Below are positions 21,717 to 29,739 of a stretch of 29,739 nucleotides of DNA, in pieces. A program made the translations under genes and the position numbers. This stretch comes from a virus, in IMG/VR virus record IMGVR_UViG_3300038309_000202, positions 1-29,739 of that record; one strand, given 5' to 3'. Positions within the stretch are counted from its first letter, which is position 1; the number at the start of each line of letters is the position of its first letter. The notes under the pieces were generated by a model. It searched no databases, had not been told where the DNA came from, and saw only the letters and a program-made list of their open reading frames with translations.

Positions 21717-22544
21717 ATGACTGTTCCGCAGGACACAGCAGATATTTCCTGGGCCGCGTCTACCAGCGTCAGCTGGGGCGGTACGGTGATATTGTCCCAG
21801 TCGATCGTACCGGCTGTGTCCTGCGGTGACGGCGCGATCGCGGTCAAGCCGGCCGATAAGGCCCTGGTTCCTGCGCTGTCGGCCGCAAAGACGGTTCGGT
21901 TTTCTTTGTCTCAAACCATCGTGCCGGTGCTTACCCGGTCGGCCATTGCCAGTTATTTTATTAAACGGTCCAAGACGATTGTTCCGGCCGTGTCGACTGC
22001 GATACAAAAGGTTTCAGCGTTTGTATCCAAGACGATCGTTCCGGTTGCCTCGGCCGGCCACCAGACAACTGTCAAGCCGTCTGATAAGACACTGACGCCG
22101 ACATTGGCGGTTTCGGATCCGACGATCAGCCTGTCGTTATCAAAGACCCTGGTGCCGGTATTGTCTGTTGGTGCGGTGATTCGTTTTTCTTTGTCGCAAA
22201 CAATCGTGCCGGTGCTGTCGGCATCGCCGCAAATAAAGCTCCAGCGGTCTGAAACCATCACGCCGACGGCGTCTGTGTCTGTTCGACCGTTGCAGGTTTA
22301 TTGCAACAAAACCCTGGTGCCGGTGTTGTCGGCCAGCGCAGGGGTGGATGCGTTTGTCAAGCCGGCGGATAAAACCCTGGCGCCGGTGCTGACCTGCTAC
22401 CGGCCGGCAATCATCGGTGCAACATCGACATTTTTTACGCTCGATTATCCCAAATCTGACATGACGGTCTATTACCCGGAGCAGGACATGGCGGCCTTTT
22501 ACCCGGAGCAGGACATGACGGTACCGTTTAAGGATTTTAATTAG
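21717..22544 (+). CDS. Tandem-repeat fibre protein, eleven 19-residue units
   Basis: 275 residues, almost wholly repetitive. Eleven units span about residues 24-226. Their consensus is F-x-L-S-[QK]-T-[IL]-V-P-[VA]-[LV]-S followed by a variable 6-9 residue turn. The marker Pro falls at 32, 52, 70, 90, 109, 128, 147, 165, 183, 202 and 223, a period of 18-21. Some turns carry K-P-[AS]-D-K. The end has three units of a second repeat (YPxxDMxxx). The strict period with alternating hydrophobic residues suggests a stacked beta-strand rod or solenoid, and position among fibre genes suggests a tail spike shaft. I recognise no family. GGGGTGAA precedes the ATG. Confidence 0.7.
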   Translation: MTVPQDTADISWAASTSVSWGGTVILSQSIVPAVSCGDGAIAVKPADKALVPALSAAKTVRFSLSQTIVPVLTRSAIASYFIKRSKTIVPAVSTAIQKVSAFVSKTIVPVASAGHQTTVKPSDKTLTPTLAVSDPTISLSLSKTLVPVLSVGAVIRFSLSQTIVPVLSASPQIKLQRSETITPTASVSVRPLQVYCNKTLVPVLSASAGVDAFVKPADKTLAPVLTCYRPAIIGATSTFFTLDYPKSDMTVYYPEQDMAAFYPEQDMTVPFKDFN

Positions 22545-22546
22545 CA

Positions 22547-22777
22547 ATGGCTTTTTATCCATTTACGAGTTTAACGGGCGGCGGTGCCGGTGCCCTGGAC
22601 GCCGAAGACGGTGCCGGCCTGGCCGACGAAGACCGGGCGATGGTTATTACGACCACAGCCACTTATTTTTATCGACTGGACGCTTCTTCCGGTGCCTCTG
22701 AAAGCTCCCCGGAGATAATATCTCCGGACTCAAACGCCGGCACAAAGCGCTGGCTTTTGGTGACGATCCTGACATGA
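22547..22777 (+). CDS. Stand-alone fibre N-terminal-like domain
   Basis: A 76-residue protein built of one domain: SLTGGGAGALDAEDGAGLADEDRAMV, then TYFYRLDASSGASESSPEIISPDSNAGTKRWLL. The same domain begins the next gene. I recall TGGxxGALDxIDGxxLxDxD...FFYxLD..SGA.E..P.VI.PD.N.GTKRW from phage tail-fibre proteins. It probably docks or caps fibre subunits. The ATG is three bases after the previous stop, with no strong ribosome site, so it relies on coupling. It overlaps the next gene by 4 bases (ATGA). Confidence 0.75.
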   Translation: MAFYPFTSLTGGGAGALDAEDGAGLADEDRAMVITTTATYFYRLDASSGASESSPEIISPDSNAGTKRWLLVTILT

Positions 22778-23832
22778 GCATCACTTACACAAAAACGGAG
22801 CTGACCGGCGGCGGTGCCGGTGCCCTGGACGGAATTGACGGCAACCTGTTGTCAGACGGGGACTGCGCGATTGTCGTCACGGACGAAAATGTCTTTTTTT
22901 ATACGCTCGTTGCCATCGGGGCGGATCCGGAAGACGGCTGGCGGTATATCGCGCCGGACAATAATGCCGGTACTAAAATGTGGTGCATATCGGTATTGCC
23001 CGTGGCGTGTAAGGGTAATTTTGTTGGCGGGTTTTCCGCGGCGACTTTGAGCGATAATGACGAGTATGATCCTGACACCTGGGTGGGAAAGACCGACCTA
23101 TCGTCCGGCCGCCGTAATTTGTGTGGGACAAATATAGCGTCCATGGCCAATGGTTATGTCTTTGGCGGTATAGGTGCTACCAACGATGTCGATGCATATA
23201 GTCGGGCAGATGCGTGGACCAGCAAGACCGATCTGCCGTCGCCGGGGCGATATGGGGCCGCAGCTGCTGCCATTGAGGACCGGGCGTATGTGTTCGGCGG
23301 CTATGGCAGCGTTAATTTGCGTGATACAGACGAATACAATCCGGGCGAAGACGCCTGGGTAAGCAAGACAGATATGCCGTTATATGGTCGCAAATATCTC
23401 GCGGCCGCGACGATCGATGGTAACGGCTATGTGTTTGGCGGGCAGGATAATTATGGCGCGGCATCTGATACGGATGAATATAGTCCAGACACCTGGGTGT
23501 CGAAAGCCACGATGCCGTCTCCGGCGCGATATTTTCTCGCTGCAGCCGCTATCGGCGACAAGGGTTATGTGTTCGGCGGATATGCCGGAGCGAGTGCTTT
23601 TTATGACACCGATCAGTATGATCCGGATACCTGGCTTGCCAGGACCAATATGCCGTATCCAGCCAGGTATATGCAAGCCGCTGCGGGATTCAACGGGCAT
23701 GGTTATATTGTCGGCGGCAGCAGCCCGAGCCAGCTGGCAGATACCGATCAATATATTTCGGATACCTGGGTGTCGAAGACCAACATGCCGTCACCGCCTC
23801 GATATGGCCACGCGGCAATGGCGATGTGGTAG
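22774..23832 (+). CDS. Kelch-repeat tail protein, six-bladed propeller
   Basis: 352 residues. Residues 8-75 repeat the fibre domain of the preceding gene. The rest is six kelch motifs, each GYVFGG, a short loop, a DTDEY.PDTW strand, SKT.MPSPARY and an AAAAI strand. All six are visible, beginning at NFVGG, YVFGG (four times with changes) and YIVGG. Kelch motifs fold into beta-propellers that bind proteins or sugars. In a virion this suggests receptor binding at the host surface. The ATG overlaps the preceding stop (ATGA). The end is abrupt (AMAMW), leaving the ring apparently closed by the final strand. Confidence 0.85.
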   Translation: MSITYTKTELTGGGAGALDGIDGNLLSDGDCAIVVTDENVFFYTLVAIGADPEDGWRYIAPDNNAGTKMWCISVLPVACKGNFVGGFSAATLSDNDEYDPDTWVGKTDLSSGRRNLCGTNIASMANGYVFGGIGATNDVDAYSRADAWTSKTDLPSPGRYGAAAAAIEDRAYVFGGYGSVNLRDTDEYNPGEDAWVSKTDMPLYGRKYLAAATIDGNGYVFGGQDNYGAASDTDEYSPDTWVSKATMPSPARYFLAAAAIGDKGYVFGGYAGASAFYDTDQYDPDTWLARTNMPYPARYMQAAAGFNGHGYIVGGSSPSQLADTDQYISDTWVSKTNMPSPPRYGHAAMAMW

Positions 23833-23843
23833 GGGGGAATGTT

Positions 23844-24518
23844 TTGGATTTAAAAGCGTTACTCGATGATCATCAAACCGGAATGAGCGATTGGCAGGAT
23901 GACTACCTGGTTACTGCCCGGGCGGGCGGAACGGTTTACGGCCAGTACAAACAGGCATTGCGGGAGTTGTATAAGCGTGTGCGCGGCCTACGGGAGCTGA
24001 CCTGTGACCGGCGAATATTAGAAATAAAGATCAGGGAGGCCGCTGCTGATCGAGATGATTTTGACGAATGTGCGACGCCTTTTTCCCGTGAACGTGCCGC
24101 TGTTGAGCATGATCGAGCGAAAATGCAGCTGGAAGAGGCGGACCGGGCTATTGCAGACACAAAGCGGGAGCTGATTCGTTTCTTCCAGCAGGCCGTATTT
24201 TTGAAAAGCCTGGTCGGTGGACTTGCGCCGGATCGCCGGCGTGAGCTTGAGCGGGAGATGTGGGAGTATCGCATTAAGGAGATGGCGGTAATCGATTATT
24301 TGTCTGCCGGCAGGTTGTCTTCCCGGACGGTCGAGATGTTGCATGCCTGTCCGATTGACATGCGGTTCGCTCTGCTCAAGGCGCTGGCCCCCGAAAACAG
24401 GGCGGCATTGCTTGAATGGTACGAATCCCGGCCTGACGTATTAAGGCCGGAGGACTACGAGCGTCTTCCTGGTCCGACTGATGCCGATATTAAAAAATTG
24501 GGAGTAGGTGATGGGTAA
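23844..24518 (+). CDS. Helical virion-associated protein, TTG start
   Basis: 224 residues, strongly helical and charged. An N-terminal GMSDWQDDYLVTARAGGTVYGQYKQALRELYKRVRGLREL segment looks like a family I have met in deltaproteobacterial prophages. A coiled-coil middle (SRERAAVEHDRAKMQLEEADRAIADTKRELI) and helical end follow. AGGGGGG at 23831-23837 stands six bases before TTG 23844. An upstream GTG at 23826 in the same frame overlaps the kelch gene and lacks a site. The role is unknown; a fibre chaperone or structural spacer is possible. Confidence 0.65.
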   Translation: MDLKALLDDHQTGMSDWQDDYLVTARAGGTVYGQYKQALRELYKRVRGLRELTCDRRILEIKIREAAADRDDFDECATPFSRERAAVEHDRAKMQLEEADRAIADTKRELIRFFQQAVFLKSLVGGLAPDRRRELEREMWEYRIKEMAVIDYLSAGRLSSRTVEMLHACPIDMRFALLKALAPENRAALLEWYESRPDVLRPEDYERLPGPTDADIKKLGVGDG

Positions 24519-24849
24519 TATTCAGCGACTGCCCGACAAGCAGCCGGGTGAAGAGCGGTATATCACGTTTGATTTTACAAACGGGCTAAATGCGTCGAGC
24601 AATCCTGATGCCGGTGAGGACCTGGCGTCTCCTGTGGTGGCCGTCGAGATTATCGACGAGGCAGACGACAGCGATATGTCCGAGACCATGCTTAATTCAT
24701 TCAATAACCGGGTGTCAGGAAAAAAGGCCCATATCTGGATCCAGGGCGGAGAAGATGGTCACGTTTACAAGATTACCTGCCGGGTACAGGCGGCAACCAG
24801 CAACCAGGTCCTGGAGCTGGACGCCCGTCTGCCGGTAAAGGAGGGGTAG
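24511..24849 (+). CDS. Fibre-tail adaptor-like protein
   Basis: 112 residues, beta-rich. ERYITFDFTNGLNASSN..LASPVVAVEI is followed by NRVSGKKAHIWIQGGEDGHVYKITCRVQAATSNQVLELDARLPV. The pattern of strand, then xxxWxxGGxxGxxYxIxxxVxTxxGxxxE, is shared with small phage fibre-tail adaptor proteins. It overlaps the upstream gene by 8 bases. The ATG at 24511 is chosen over a GTG three bases before it. Confidence 0.65.
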   Translation: MGNIQRLPDKQPGEERYITFDFTNGLNASSNPDAGEDLASPVVAVEIIDEADDSDMSETMLNSFNNRVSGKKAHIWIQGGEDGHVYKITCRVQAATSNQVLELDARLPVKEG

Positions 24850-24850
24850 T

Positions 24851-26485
24851 ATGCGGATTGTGGCGCGTGGCTTAAAGGGCGAGATTCCCCTGGTTGATGC
24901 CCGGTTGCTTCCGGCAGGGTACGCCTACTCTGCCGTCAACTGCGATCTGTCTTCCGGGACGGTCCGGCCGCTCCGCGATCCGTACGTGTCTACGCCGACG
25001 GTGTGGACGTTTGCGTCTGATGTCGATGTGGTTGATGTGGTGCCGGCCAATGTGTCCGGTGTAAATCGGTTGCTGGTGTCCAACCTGTCCGGTGGAATTT
25101 GCGGTGACAGCCACCCGGAGGCCCGCCAGGGATCCACCAGGCGGCGGTGGGGTGTGGCCACGCCCGGTACTATTTTATCTGTTTCTGTTACCGGCACGAT
25201 GACCGAGGGTGCCATTGTGGCGGATACGGTGTCGTATCGCTATTCGCTGGTGACATCCTGGGGGGAAGAGTCCGGTTTGTCGGCGGCATCGATGCCGGTT
25301 GATGTGTACGAGGGGCAATATGTTGCCCTGAACAATTTTTCGATCGTATCCACCGGCAACGATATTGAATATGTGCGGGTGTATCGCACGGTTACATCCG
25401 AGTCCGGAGAAACCGAATATCAGAACGTGCCCCTGCGGCCTTCGGCTACCGGATCCGAGTATTTTGATATCCCGGTGACTTATGTCAATGACGCAGCCGA
25501 CCAGATGTTTGATGTCAACGGTGACCAGAGCGCGTTGAACGATAATCTCGGCGACGTGGAGATCACCGATGGGTGGGATCCGCCGGTGGCCGGTGTGGCC
25601 GGCGGTATCGAGTACACCAACGGGGTATATGCTTTATTTAAAGACAAGACGGTTTATCTGTCTGTCTCCGGTTATTATTACGCTTTTCCGGCGTCCGGGA
25701 CGCTGGACTACTCCTGGGAAACGGGATTTACTGTTGTCGGCCTGGGGGTCTATAACCAGCAGCTGGTTGTGTGTACCACCGGTTTTCCTGAGATTATTAC
25801 CGGTACAGACCCGGCCACAACCACCAAAAATCAGCTGGAGTTTCAGCTGCCCTGTTTATCGAAAAAATCCATTGTCTCCACGCCATACGGCGTTTACTAC
25901 GCATCAACCCATGGCCTGGCCTGTGTTACCGGCAGCGATGGCGGCTTGGCCACCAAGGGGCTTTTTACATCCGAGCAATGGCAGGCCTATGGCCCGGCCG
26001 ACATGATCTGTGCCTGGTACCGGGGATGTATTTATATCTTTTTCTCTGGCGGCGATACGGGGATGATGATTCCTTTGGACGGATCCTATGTGGTCCATCT
26101 GGAGCTTGCGGCCGGATCTGCTGTGTCGGCGGTGTTTATCGACCCCGAGGCGGATGCGTTGTATATCAAAACGTCGGCCGGATGGCAGCTGTGGGAGGGC
26201 GCCGAGACCTATATGGATGCCGTTTATGTTTCCGGGCCGTTCCGGCGCTATCCGACTGCGTTTTCCTGCGGACAGGTGGCAGCGTCCGGGCATAGCGATT
26301 TGACGTTTAAGGCCTGGGGGGACGAAACCCTGGTGGCCGATCAGGCTGTTTCATCGGATAGCTTTTTTTCCGTGCCCGGCGGATCCTTGTACCGGGAATG
26401 GCGGATCGGTATCGAGACATCCGGTCCGGAAGTGTTTGCGTTCGGACTGGCACATTCTCCGGAGGAGCTAAATCTGTATGGCTAA
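24851..26485 (+). CDS. Large beta-rich tail hub or stopper protein
   Basis: 544 residues with almost continuous beta strands and few helices. It contains FN3-like strand groups (YRYSLVTSWGEESGLSAASMPV; IEYVRVYRTVTSESGETEYQNVPL) and a WD/propeller-like middle (NGVYALFKDKTVYLSVSGYYYAFP, YNQQLVVCTTGFPEIITG, YGVYYASTHGLACVTGS). These are typical of tail hub or nozzle proteins of short-tailed phages. It starts one base after the previous stop and overlaps the tip gene by 8 bases. A tail tubular B-like role is inferred from size, position and fold. Confidence 0.65.
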   Translation: MRIVARGLKGEIPLVDARLLPAGYAYSAVNCDLSSGTVRPLRDPYVSTPTVWTFASDVDVVDVVPANVSGVNRLLVSNLSGGICGDSHPEARQGSTRRRWGVATPGTILSVSVTGTMTEGAIVADTVSYRYSLVTSWGEESGLSAASMPVDVYEGQYVALNNFSIVSTGNDIEYVRVYRTVTSESGETEYQNVPLRPSATGSEYFDIPVTYVNDAADQMFDVNGDQSALNDNLGDVEITDGWDPPVAGVAGGIEYTNGVYALFKDKTVYLSVSGYYYAFPASGTLDYSWETGFTVVGLGVYNQQLVVCTTGFPEIITGTDPATTTKNQLEFQLPCLSKKSIVSTPYGVYYASTHGLACVTGSDGGLATKGLFTSEQWQAYGPADMICAWYRGCIYIFFSGGDTGMMIPLDGSYVVHLELAAGSAVSAVFIDPEADALYIKTSAGWQLWEGAETYMDAVYVSGPFRRYPTAFSCGQVAASGHSDLTFKAWGDETLVADQAVSSDSFFSVPGGSLYREWRIGIETSGPEVFAFGLAHSPEELNLYG

Positions 26486-27962
26486 CGCAACCAAAAGACC
26501 GAATATCCCCGGCTTAAAGGATCTGGATGAGCCGGTTCGGAAGGTAATGATCCCGGTCAAAGAGCTGCTGGATATCCATGAGGGCCGGATCGGCGCTCCT
26601 GGGGACCGGTTTGTGCGGTTGTCCGAGCTTTCCAGCCTGGATATTGTCGGTCGATCCACGGTCCGGCCGTCCGACGGATCCGCGCCGGATCCGCCGACAA
26701 ACGTGCAGGCCGTTGGGGGCGCGTTTGCCAACCGGATCTCCTGGACAAACGCCACCAATGACGATTTATGGGGCGTCGAGGTTTTTTGTGCGGTCGGCAC
26801 CAATGACTGGACGCTTTCCAGCCTGGTCGGCACAGTGACGATTCCCCAGGAACAGCGTGGCCAGTCTTCCCAGTTTATTCACAACATGGCCGATATCCTG
26901 GGTAATCATTATTATTGGGTCCGGTCGGTGGATTATGCCGGCAACGCTTCCCGGCTGGCGCCGCCGGGCGAGGAAGACGGTCTTTTGGTACCGGGTGAGG
27001 ATACGGTGGGGCAGACCATTGACGAGGTCCTGGCCGCCCTTACGGCGCCCAACGCGCCGGCCTGGATGCCCGGAATTAGCAGTTACGAGGCCGGCGATAT
27101 TGTGGAATACGATACCCGGTTATATCAGTGTTACAACGCGCCGGTGCCGGCCGGGGTTATTCCCAGTTCGACCGAGGGCGGCGATTACTGGCGCCGGACG
27201 GGGATTTTAAGGCAAGGCGATGTGGACGGCAAGCCGACGGTTGGCGTGAACGGTGAGCTGGTGGTTGAAAACACCATCTATGCCCGGGCATTAAAGGTCG
27301 ATGAGATCCAGTCCCAGTTGATCGATACCCAGTTGCTCCAGGTGCGTTATAGCATTTTGGTCGGCGCCAAGCCGCCGGTGGATGCGGACAACACCCAGGA
27401 CGAGCTTGACCTGGGTGCGGCGATTGAGAACGCCAAGGCCAACGGGCACACATTGATTCAGGGCGGTTATATCAACACCGACATAATAATGGTGGACCGG
27501 GCACAGATCAAATATGCAGCGATCGACACCCTGCGGGTTGATGATCATGCGGTGTCAACCATGTCGTCTGCTCATACGTCCGGAGATATTACTGCCGGCA
27601 GTGGATGGTCGACCATCCAGTCGCTGTTTATTTCTCTTGATTATGCCGGCGATGCCGTATTTTTTGCCAGCTGTATGATCGGTGACATAAGGGATAGCGG
27701 TGGCGCGCCGCCGGCCTGTTATCACGCCGGTTGCGCTCTGCGCATTACCGTGGACGGTTATGCGGTGGCTTATACCAGCCGCCCGGCTGATACATCGAAT
27801 TATTTTTATTGTCTGATAACGACGCTTCGTGAGCGAGAAACGATGTTCGGCATGCAGTCATTATCCGCAGGACCCCACACGGTTAATTTGCAAGTTTATA
27901 CAGCCGGTGATTCCAAGGCGATCGGCGATAGCTGGTTGACGTGTTTGTATTTATTAAGGTGA
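26478..27962 (+). CDS. Tail tip/fibre protein with FN3 and sugar-binding-like modules
   Basis: 494 residues in mosaic order. A helical start is followed by an FN3 domain (about 70-170: PPTNVQAVGGAFANRISWTNATNDDLWGVEVF..NHYYWVRSVDYAGNAS). A chitin-binding-like module (about 195-240: YEAGDIVEYDTRLYQCYNAPVPAG..DYWRRTG, like CBM5/12) comes next. Then a repeat-rich stem with coiled-like helices (VVENTIYARALKVDEIQSQLIDTQLLQV, DUF1983-type) and a C-terminal beta head (about 365-494). This is the make-up of host-contact tail tip proteins. The overlap with the hub gene supports joint assembly. Confidence 0.75.
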   Translation: MANATKRPNIPGLKDLDEPVRKVMIPVKELLDIHEGRIGAPGDRFVRLSELSSLDIVGRSTVRPSDGSAPDPPTNVQAVGGAFANRISWTNATNDDLWGVEVFCAVGTNDWTLSSLVGTVTIPQEQRGQSSQFIHNMADILGNHYYWVRSVDYAGNASRLAPPGEEDGLLVPGEDTVGQTIDEVLAALTAPNAPAWMPGISSYEAGDIVEYDTRLYQCYNAPVPAGVIPSSTEGGDYWRRTGILRQGDVDGKPTVGVNGELVVENTIYARALKVDEIQSQLIDTQLLQVRYSILVGAKPPVDADNTQDELDLGAAIENAKANGHTLIQGGYINTDIIMVDRAQIKYAAIDTLRVDDHAVSTMSSAHTSGDITAGSGWSTIQSLFISLDYAGDAVFFASCMIGDIRDSGGAPPACYHAGCALRITVDGYAVAYTSRPADTSNYFYCLITTLRERETMFGMQSLSAGPHTVNLQVYTAGDSKAIGDSWLTCLYLLR

Positions 27963-27965
27963 GAA

Positions 27966-28394
27966 ATGGCATCTAAACCATTCACAATTTTTGACGTTAA
28001 TACGGGTGTTATCAAGCGTACCGTGACGTGCCCGTCGGGCCATGTGCGTCACCAGTGCGGGCCCGGTGAGTTTTTTCGGTCGGGCGCGCTGGATGACGCA
28101 AAGTGCCAGGTTGATCCTTATAATCCGTTTGGGCCACCGATCGAGAAAGAGAATACGGAAGAAAACCGGCGCAAAAAAGATGCGATCGATGAAATTACCA
28201 TTCTCGGCCCGGTGGCGGCCGTGCCGATCGCGGAGCAAATCCGGTTACTGATGGACTATGCCCTGGCAACGGCTGACCGGAGCACCCTTTCCAAAGCCGC
28301 CGCCGCGTTGCTGGATGAGATTGATCTCGTCGTATCAAATCAGGATTTTGCCGTCGACAAAATAAGGCAGATCCGCAAAAACGAGGGGCTATAA
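27966..28394 (+). CDS. Hypothetical virion-associated protein
   Basis: 142 residues. A beta start (FTIFDVNTGVIKRTVTCPSGHVRHQCGPGEFFRSG) carries two Cys and a His that might bind a metal. The C-terminal half is helical (EENRRKKDAIDEITIL, AEQIRLLMDYALATADRSTLSKAAAALLDEI). It starts three bases after the tip gene. It may be a tail fibre assembly protein; no family recognised. Confidence 0.55.
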   Translation: MASKPFTIFDVNTGVIKRTVTCPSGHVRHQCGPGEFFRSGALDDAKCQVDPYNPFGPPIEKENTEENRRKKDAIDEITILGPVAAVPIAEQIRLLMDYALATADRSTLSKAAAALLDEIDLVVSNQDFAVDKIRQIRKNEGL

Positions 28395-28398
28395 CATT

Positions 28399-28887
28399 AT
28401 GTTTACGCGCGATCAGGAATATGCCAAGGCCCTGGAGTGGTGCAAGGGGAACCGGGCGGCAGCCGATTTTTTGATGATGGGCTTTGAGATGACGCAGATC
28501 GCCGATGATTTTGTAGACCGGGACGTGCCCGATCATCAGATCGACAGTGGGCGCATGCTCCGGATGCTGCATCTGTGCATGGTGGATATCCCCAGCAATG
28601 ATTTTTATCGGTTCAACCAGGCCTGGTTTACGCCGATATTGTCCACCAGTTTTTTGATATGGGATGCCACCAACCACTGGGCCGGTCATCCGTCACAGGA
28701 CACCCGCATGTTCGCCTACACCTGGCGTGAAATCTGTGAGCAGATCGTGTTTATGGCAGCCCGGCTGATCGGTGGCCTGGATCATGCCCGGCGCGTTGTC
28801 CGGGATGTGCATGAGTTTTACCACTACTATCATCAGGGCGACGAGAATTTTCATCAATGGGAAAAAAAGGAGGCCAACCATGAGTAG
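28399..28887 (+). CDS. Conserved helical phage protein
   Basis: 162 residues, mainly helical, with many aromatic residues and paired Asp/His. EWCKGNRAAADFLMMGFEMTQIADDFVDRD and FWxxxxxxxW-type helices match a family of small proteins I recall from short-tailed phage tail modules, without a known activity. The DDFVDRD and HEFYHYYH clusters could bind metal. GGGGC precedes the ATG, and its stop overlaps the next gene by 8 bases. Confidence 0.65.
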   Translation: MFTRDQEYAKALEWCKGNRAAADFLMMGFEMTQIADDFVDRDVPDHQIDSGRMLRMLHLCMVDIPSNDFYRFNQAWFTPILSTSFLIWDATNHWAGHPSQDTRMFAYTWREICEQIVFMAARLIGGLDHARRVVRDVHEFYHYYHQGDENFHQWEKKEANHE

Positions 28888-29506
28888 CGGCGGCGGTGGG
28901 GATGCACCGGAAGGCGCCCCGGAAGAATATTACGACATGCTGATACGGACCGGCGATTTCGATACCGACCTTCAGCGAGAGTTGGCGAATTTTTACAAGT
29001 ACGGCTCTTTTAACGGTCAATACAGTCAGGTTGGCGGTTTGAGCGGCGATGCCGTCTTAAACGACTCGTCGCTTTCCGATATTATTGATCGACCATACAG
29101 TCAGGCCAACATGGAGCTGGCCCAGGTGGCGGCCAATACCGAGATGGTCCAGCCGACCCTTGACCTGGCTAAGGCACAGACGGCGCTTAAAACCGAAGCC
29201 ACCGAGGCCGCCCGGCCGTTGCTGGCAACGTATATGGCCGAGGCCGGTAACGTGGATCCGAACGCCTGGATGAATCGCGCGCATGCCGAAACAGCCCAGC
29301 AGTTTGATACAGCCCGCCAGCAGCTTAACCAGCAGATTACTCGCACCGGGGCGGCGCCGGGCTCCGGACGGATGGCAGCGCTGAACGCGGACATGACGAC
29401 CCAGCAGGCCAAGGCCACGGCCGGCGCCAGGAATACGGCCCGCCGGGCGGCCGAGGATGCGCGGTTTACCCGGTTGTCTGATGCCCTTAACGGTGTTGCT
29501 GCATAG
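28880..29506 (+). CDS. Probable internal/ejection protein
   Basis: 208 residues. A Gly-rich start (SSGGGGDAPEGAPEE) is followed by long Ala/Gln/Thr-rich helices (MELAQVAANTEMVQPTLDLAKAQTALKTEATEAARPL, AETAQQFDTARQQLNQQITRTG). The composition and position after the tail genes match small internal virion proteins that are ejected with DNA. AAGGAGG seven bases before the ATG fixes the start. It is followed by a second, similar gene. Confidence 0.6.
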   Translation: MSSGGGGDAPEGAPEEYYDMLIRTGDFDTDLQRELANFYKYGSFNGQYSQVGGLSGDAVLNDSSLSDIIDRPYSQANMELAQVAANTEMVQPTLDLAKAQTALKTEATEAARPLLATYMAEAGNVDPNAWMNRAHAETAQQFDTARQQLNQQITRTGAAPGSGRMAALNADMTTQQAKATAGARNTARRAAEDARFTRLSDALNGVAA

Positions 29507-29521
29507 GCAAGGAGAGAAAAG

Positions 29522-29739
29522 ATGCAATTAGGACAATTATACCAAGTTCAAAGCCCGCTGAATCGCGCCGGCGGAAATGCCGCCAGTGCGATTTCTGCGG
29601 CCATATCCGGCAAAAATCAGGATGCGGCGCTGGAGGCCAACTGGCGCAATGCTAACCCGGGAAAAACCGTGGGCGGCGGCATTATGCAGGGGGTGGGCGG
29701 TGCCACTGCCGCAGCAGGCATGGCCACTGCTTTAGAGGC
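29522..29739 (+). CDS. Ala/Gly-rich internal protein, cut by window end
   Basis: Only the first 72 residues are present and the frame runs off the right edge. The start MQLGQLYQVQSPLNRAGGN and the Ala/Gly-rich run (SAISAAISGKNQDAALEANW, GGGIMQGVGGATAAAGM) suggest a partly hydrophobic virion ejection protein. AAGGAGAG at the usual distance precedes the ATG. Function inferred from position only. Confidence 0.5.
   Translation, partial: MQLGQLYQVQSPLNRAGGNAASAISAAISGKNQDAALEANWRNANPGKTVGGGIMQGVGGATAAAGMATALE

Noticed and set aside
22577-22831. Invertible tail-fibre cassette for the serine recombinase
   Set aside because: The 25-base repeat is direct, not inverted, and lies at the same place inside two homologous domains, so gene duplication explains it.

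Overview
This window is most of a tailed double-stranded DNA phage genome, either a prophage or a phage-plasmid. It holds a repressor, a leftward early operon, a control and origin-like region, and a long rightward structural operon that is cut off by the right edge. The terminase, portal, N4-gp56-type capsid, adaptor proteins and absence of a visible tape measure in the tail module suggest a short-tailed (podovirus-like) virion. The host is a moderately GC-rich Gram-negative with strong AGGAGG ribosome sites. Several small proteins look like those in prophages of sulfate- or metal-reducing Desulfobacterota, but that host assignment is a weak inference from memory.

Left part (1-1130): a helix-turn-helix/S24-type repressor (59-814) and a 56-residue membrane protein (902-1072) read rightward into a bidirectional terminator (1081-1128). 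From the other side, a leftward operon of about 13 mostly tiny genes (6378 down to 1138) reads into the same terminator. It begins with an ArdC-type antirestriction protein and includes a DNA adenine methyltransferase-like protein with a DUF4942-like tail, a ribbon-helix-helix protein and many small unknowns. Three of its genes are under 60 codons and easily missed (2708-2878, 2932-3015, 5106-5195). The operon carries two repeated noncoding elements. One is a perfect GC-rich hairpin in three copies. The other is a GGACACCA/ACACCA leader motif that also surrounds the leftward promoter.

Middle part (6379-8089): a divergent control region contains the leftward promoter embedded in TGGTGTCA octamers and a good rightward promoter with two dyads. 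It drives a small serine recombinase (6964-7563). A 500-base noncoding stretch follows, with about ten copies of CTGTCTTG in both orientations around a pure A/T tract. This is the architecture of an iteron-type replication origin. Directly downstream lies a 501-residue protein that keeps the outline of a superfamily-2 helicase but has lost the key residues of its ATPase motifs. I propose that it is a non-catalytic helicase-fold protein acting at this origin. This is the most unusual system in the window.

Right part (9756-29739): small and large terminase, portal, scaffold, major capsid protein, probable decoration proteins, two head-tail adaptors, a holin-like membrane protein, then tail and fibre proteins. 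These include an 11-copy 19-residue repeat protein, a six-blade kelch protein sharing its N-terminal domain with its upstream neighbour, a fibre adaptor, a large tail hub protein and an FN3-containing tip protein. The last genes look like internal or ejection proteins. Genes are tightly packed with 1-14 base overlaps. Three GC-rich hairpins punctuate the capsid/decoration genes. No tRNA, CRISPR array, insertion sequence, large integrase, DNA polymerase or endolysin was seen.
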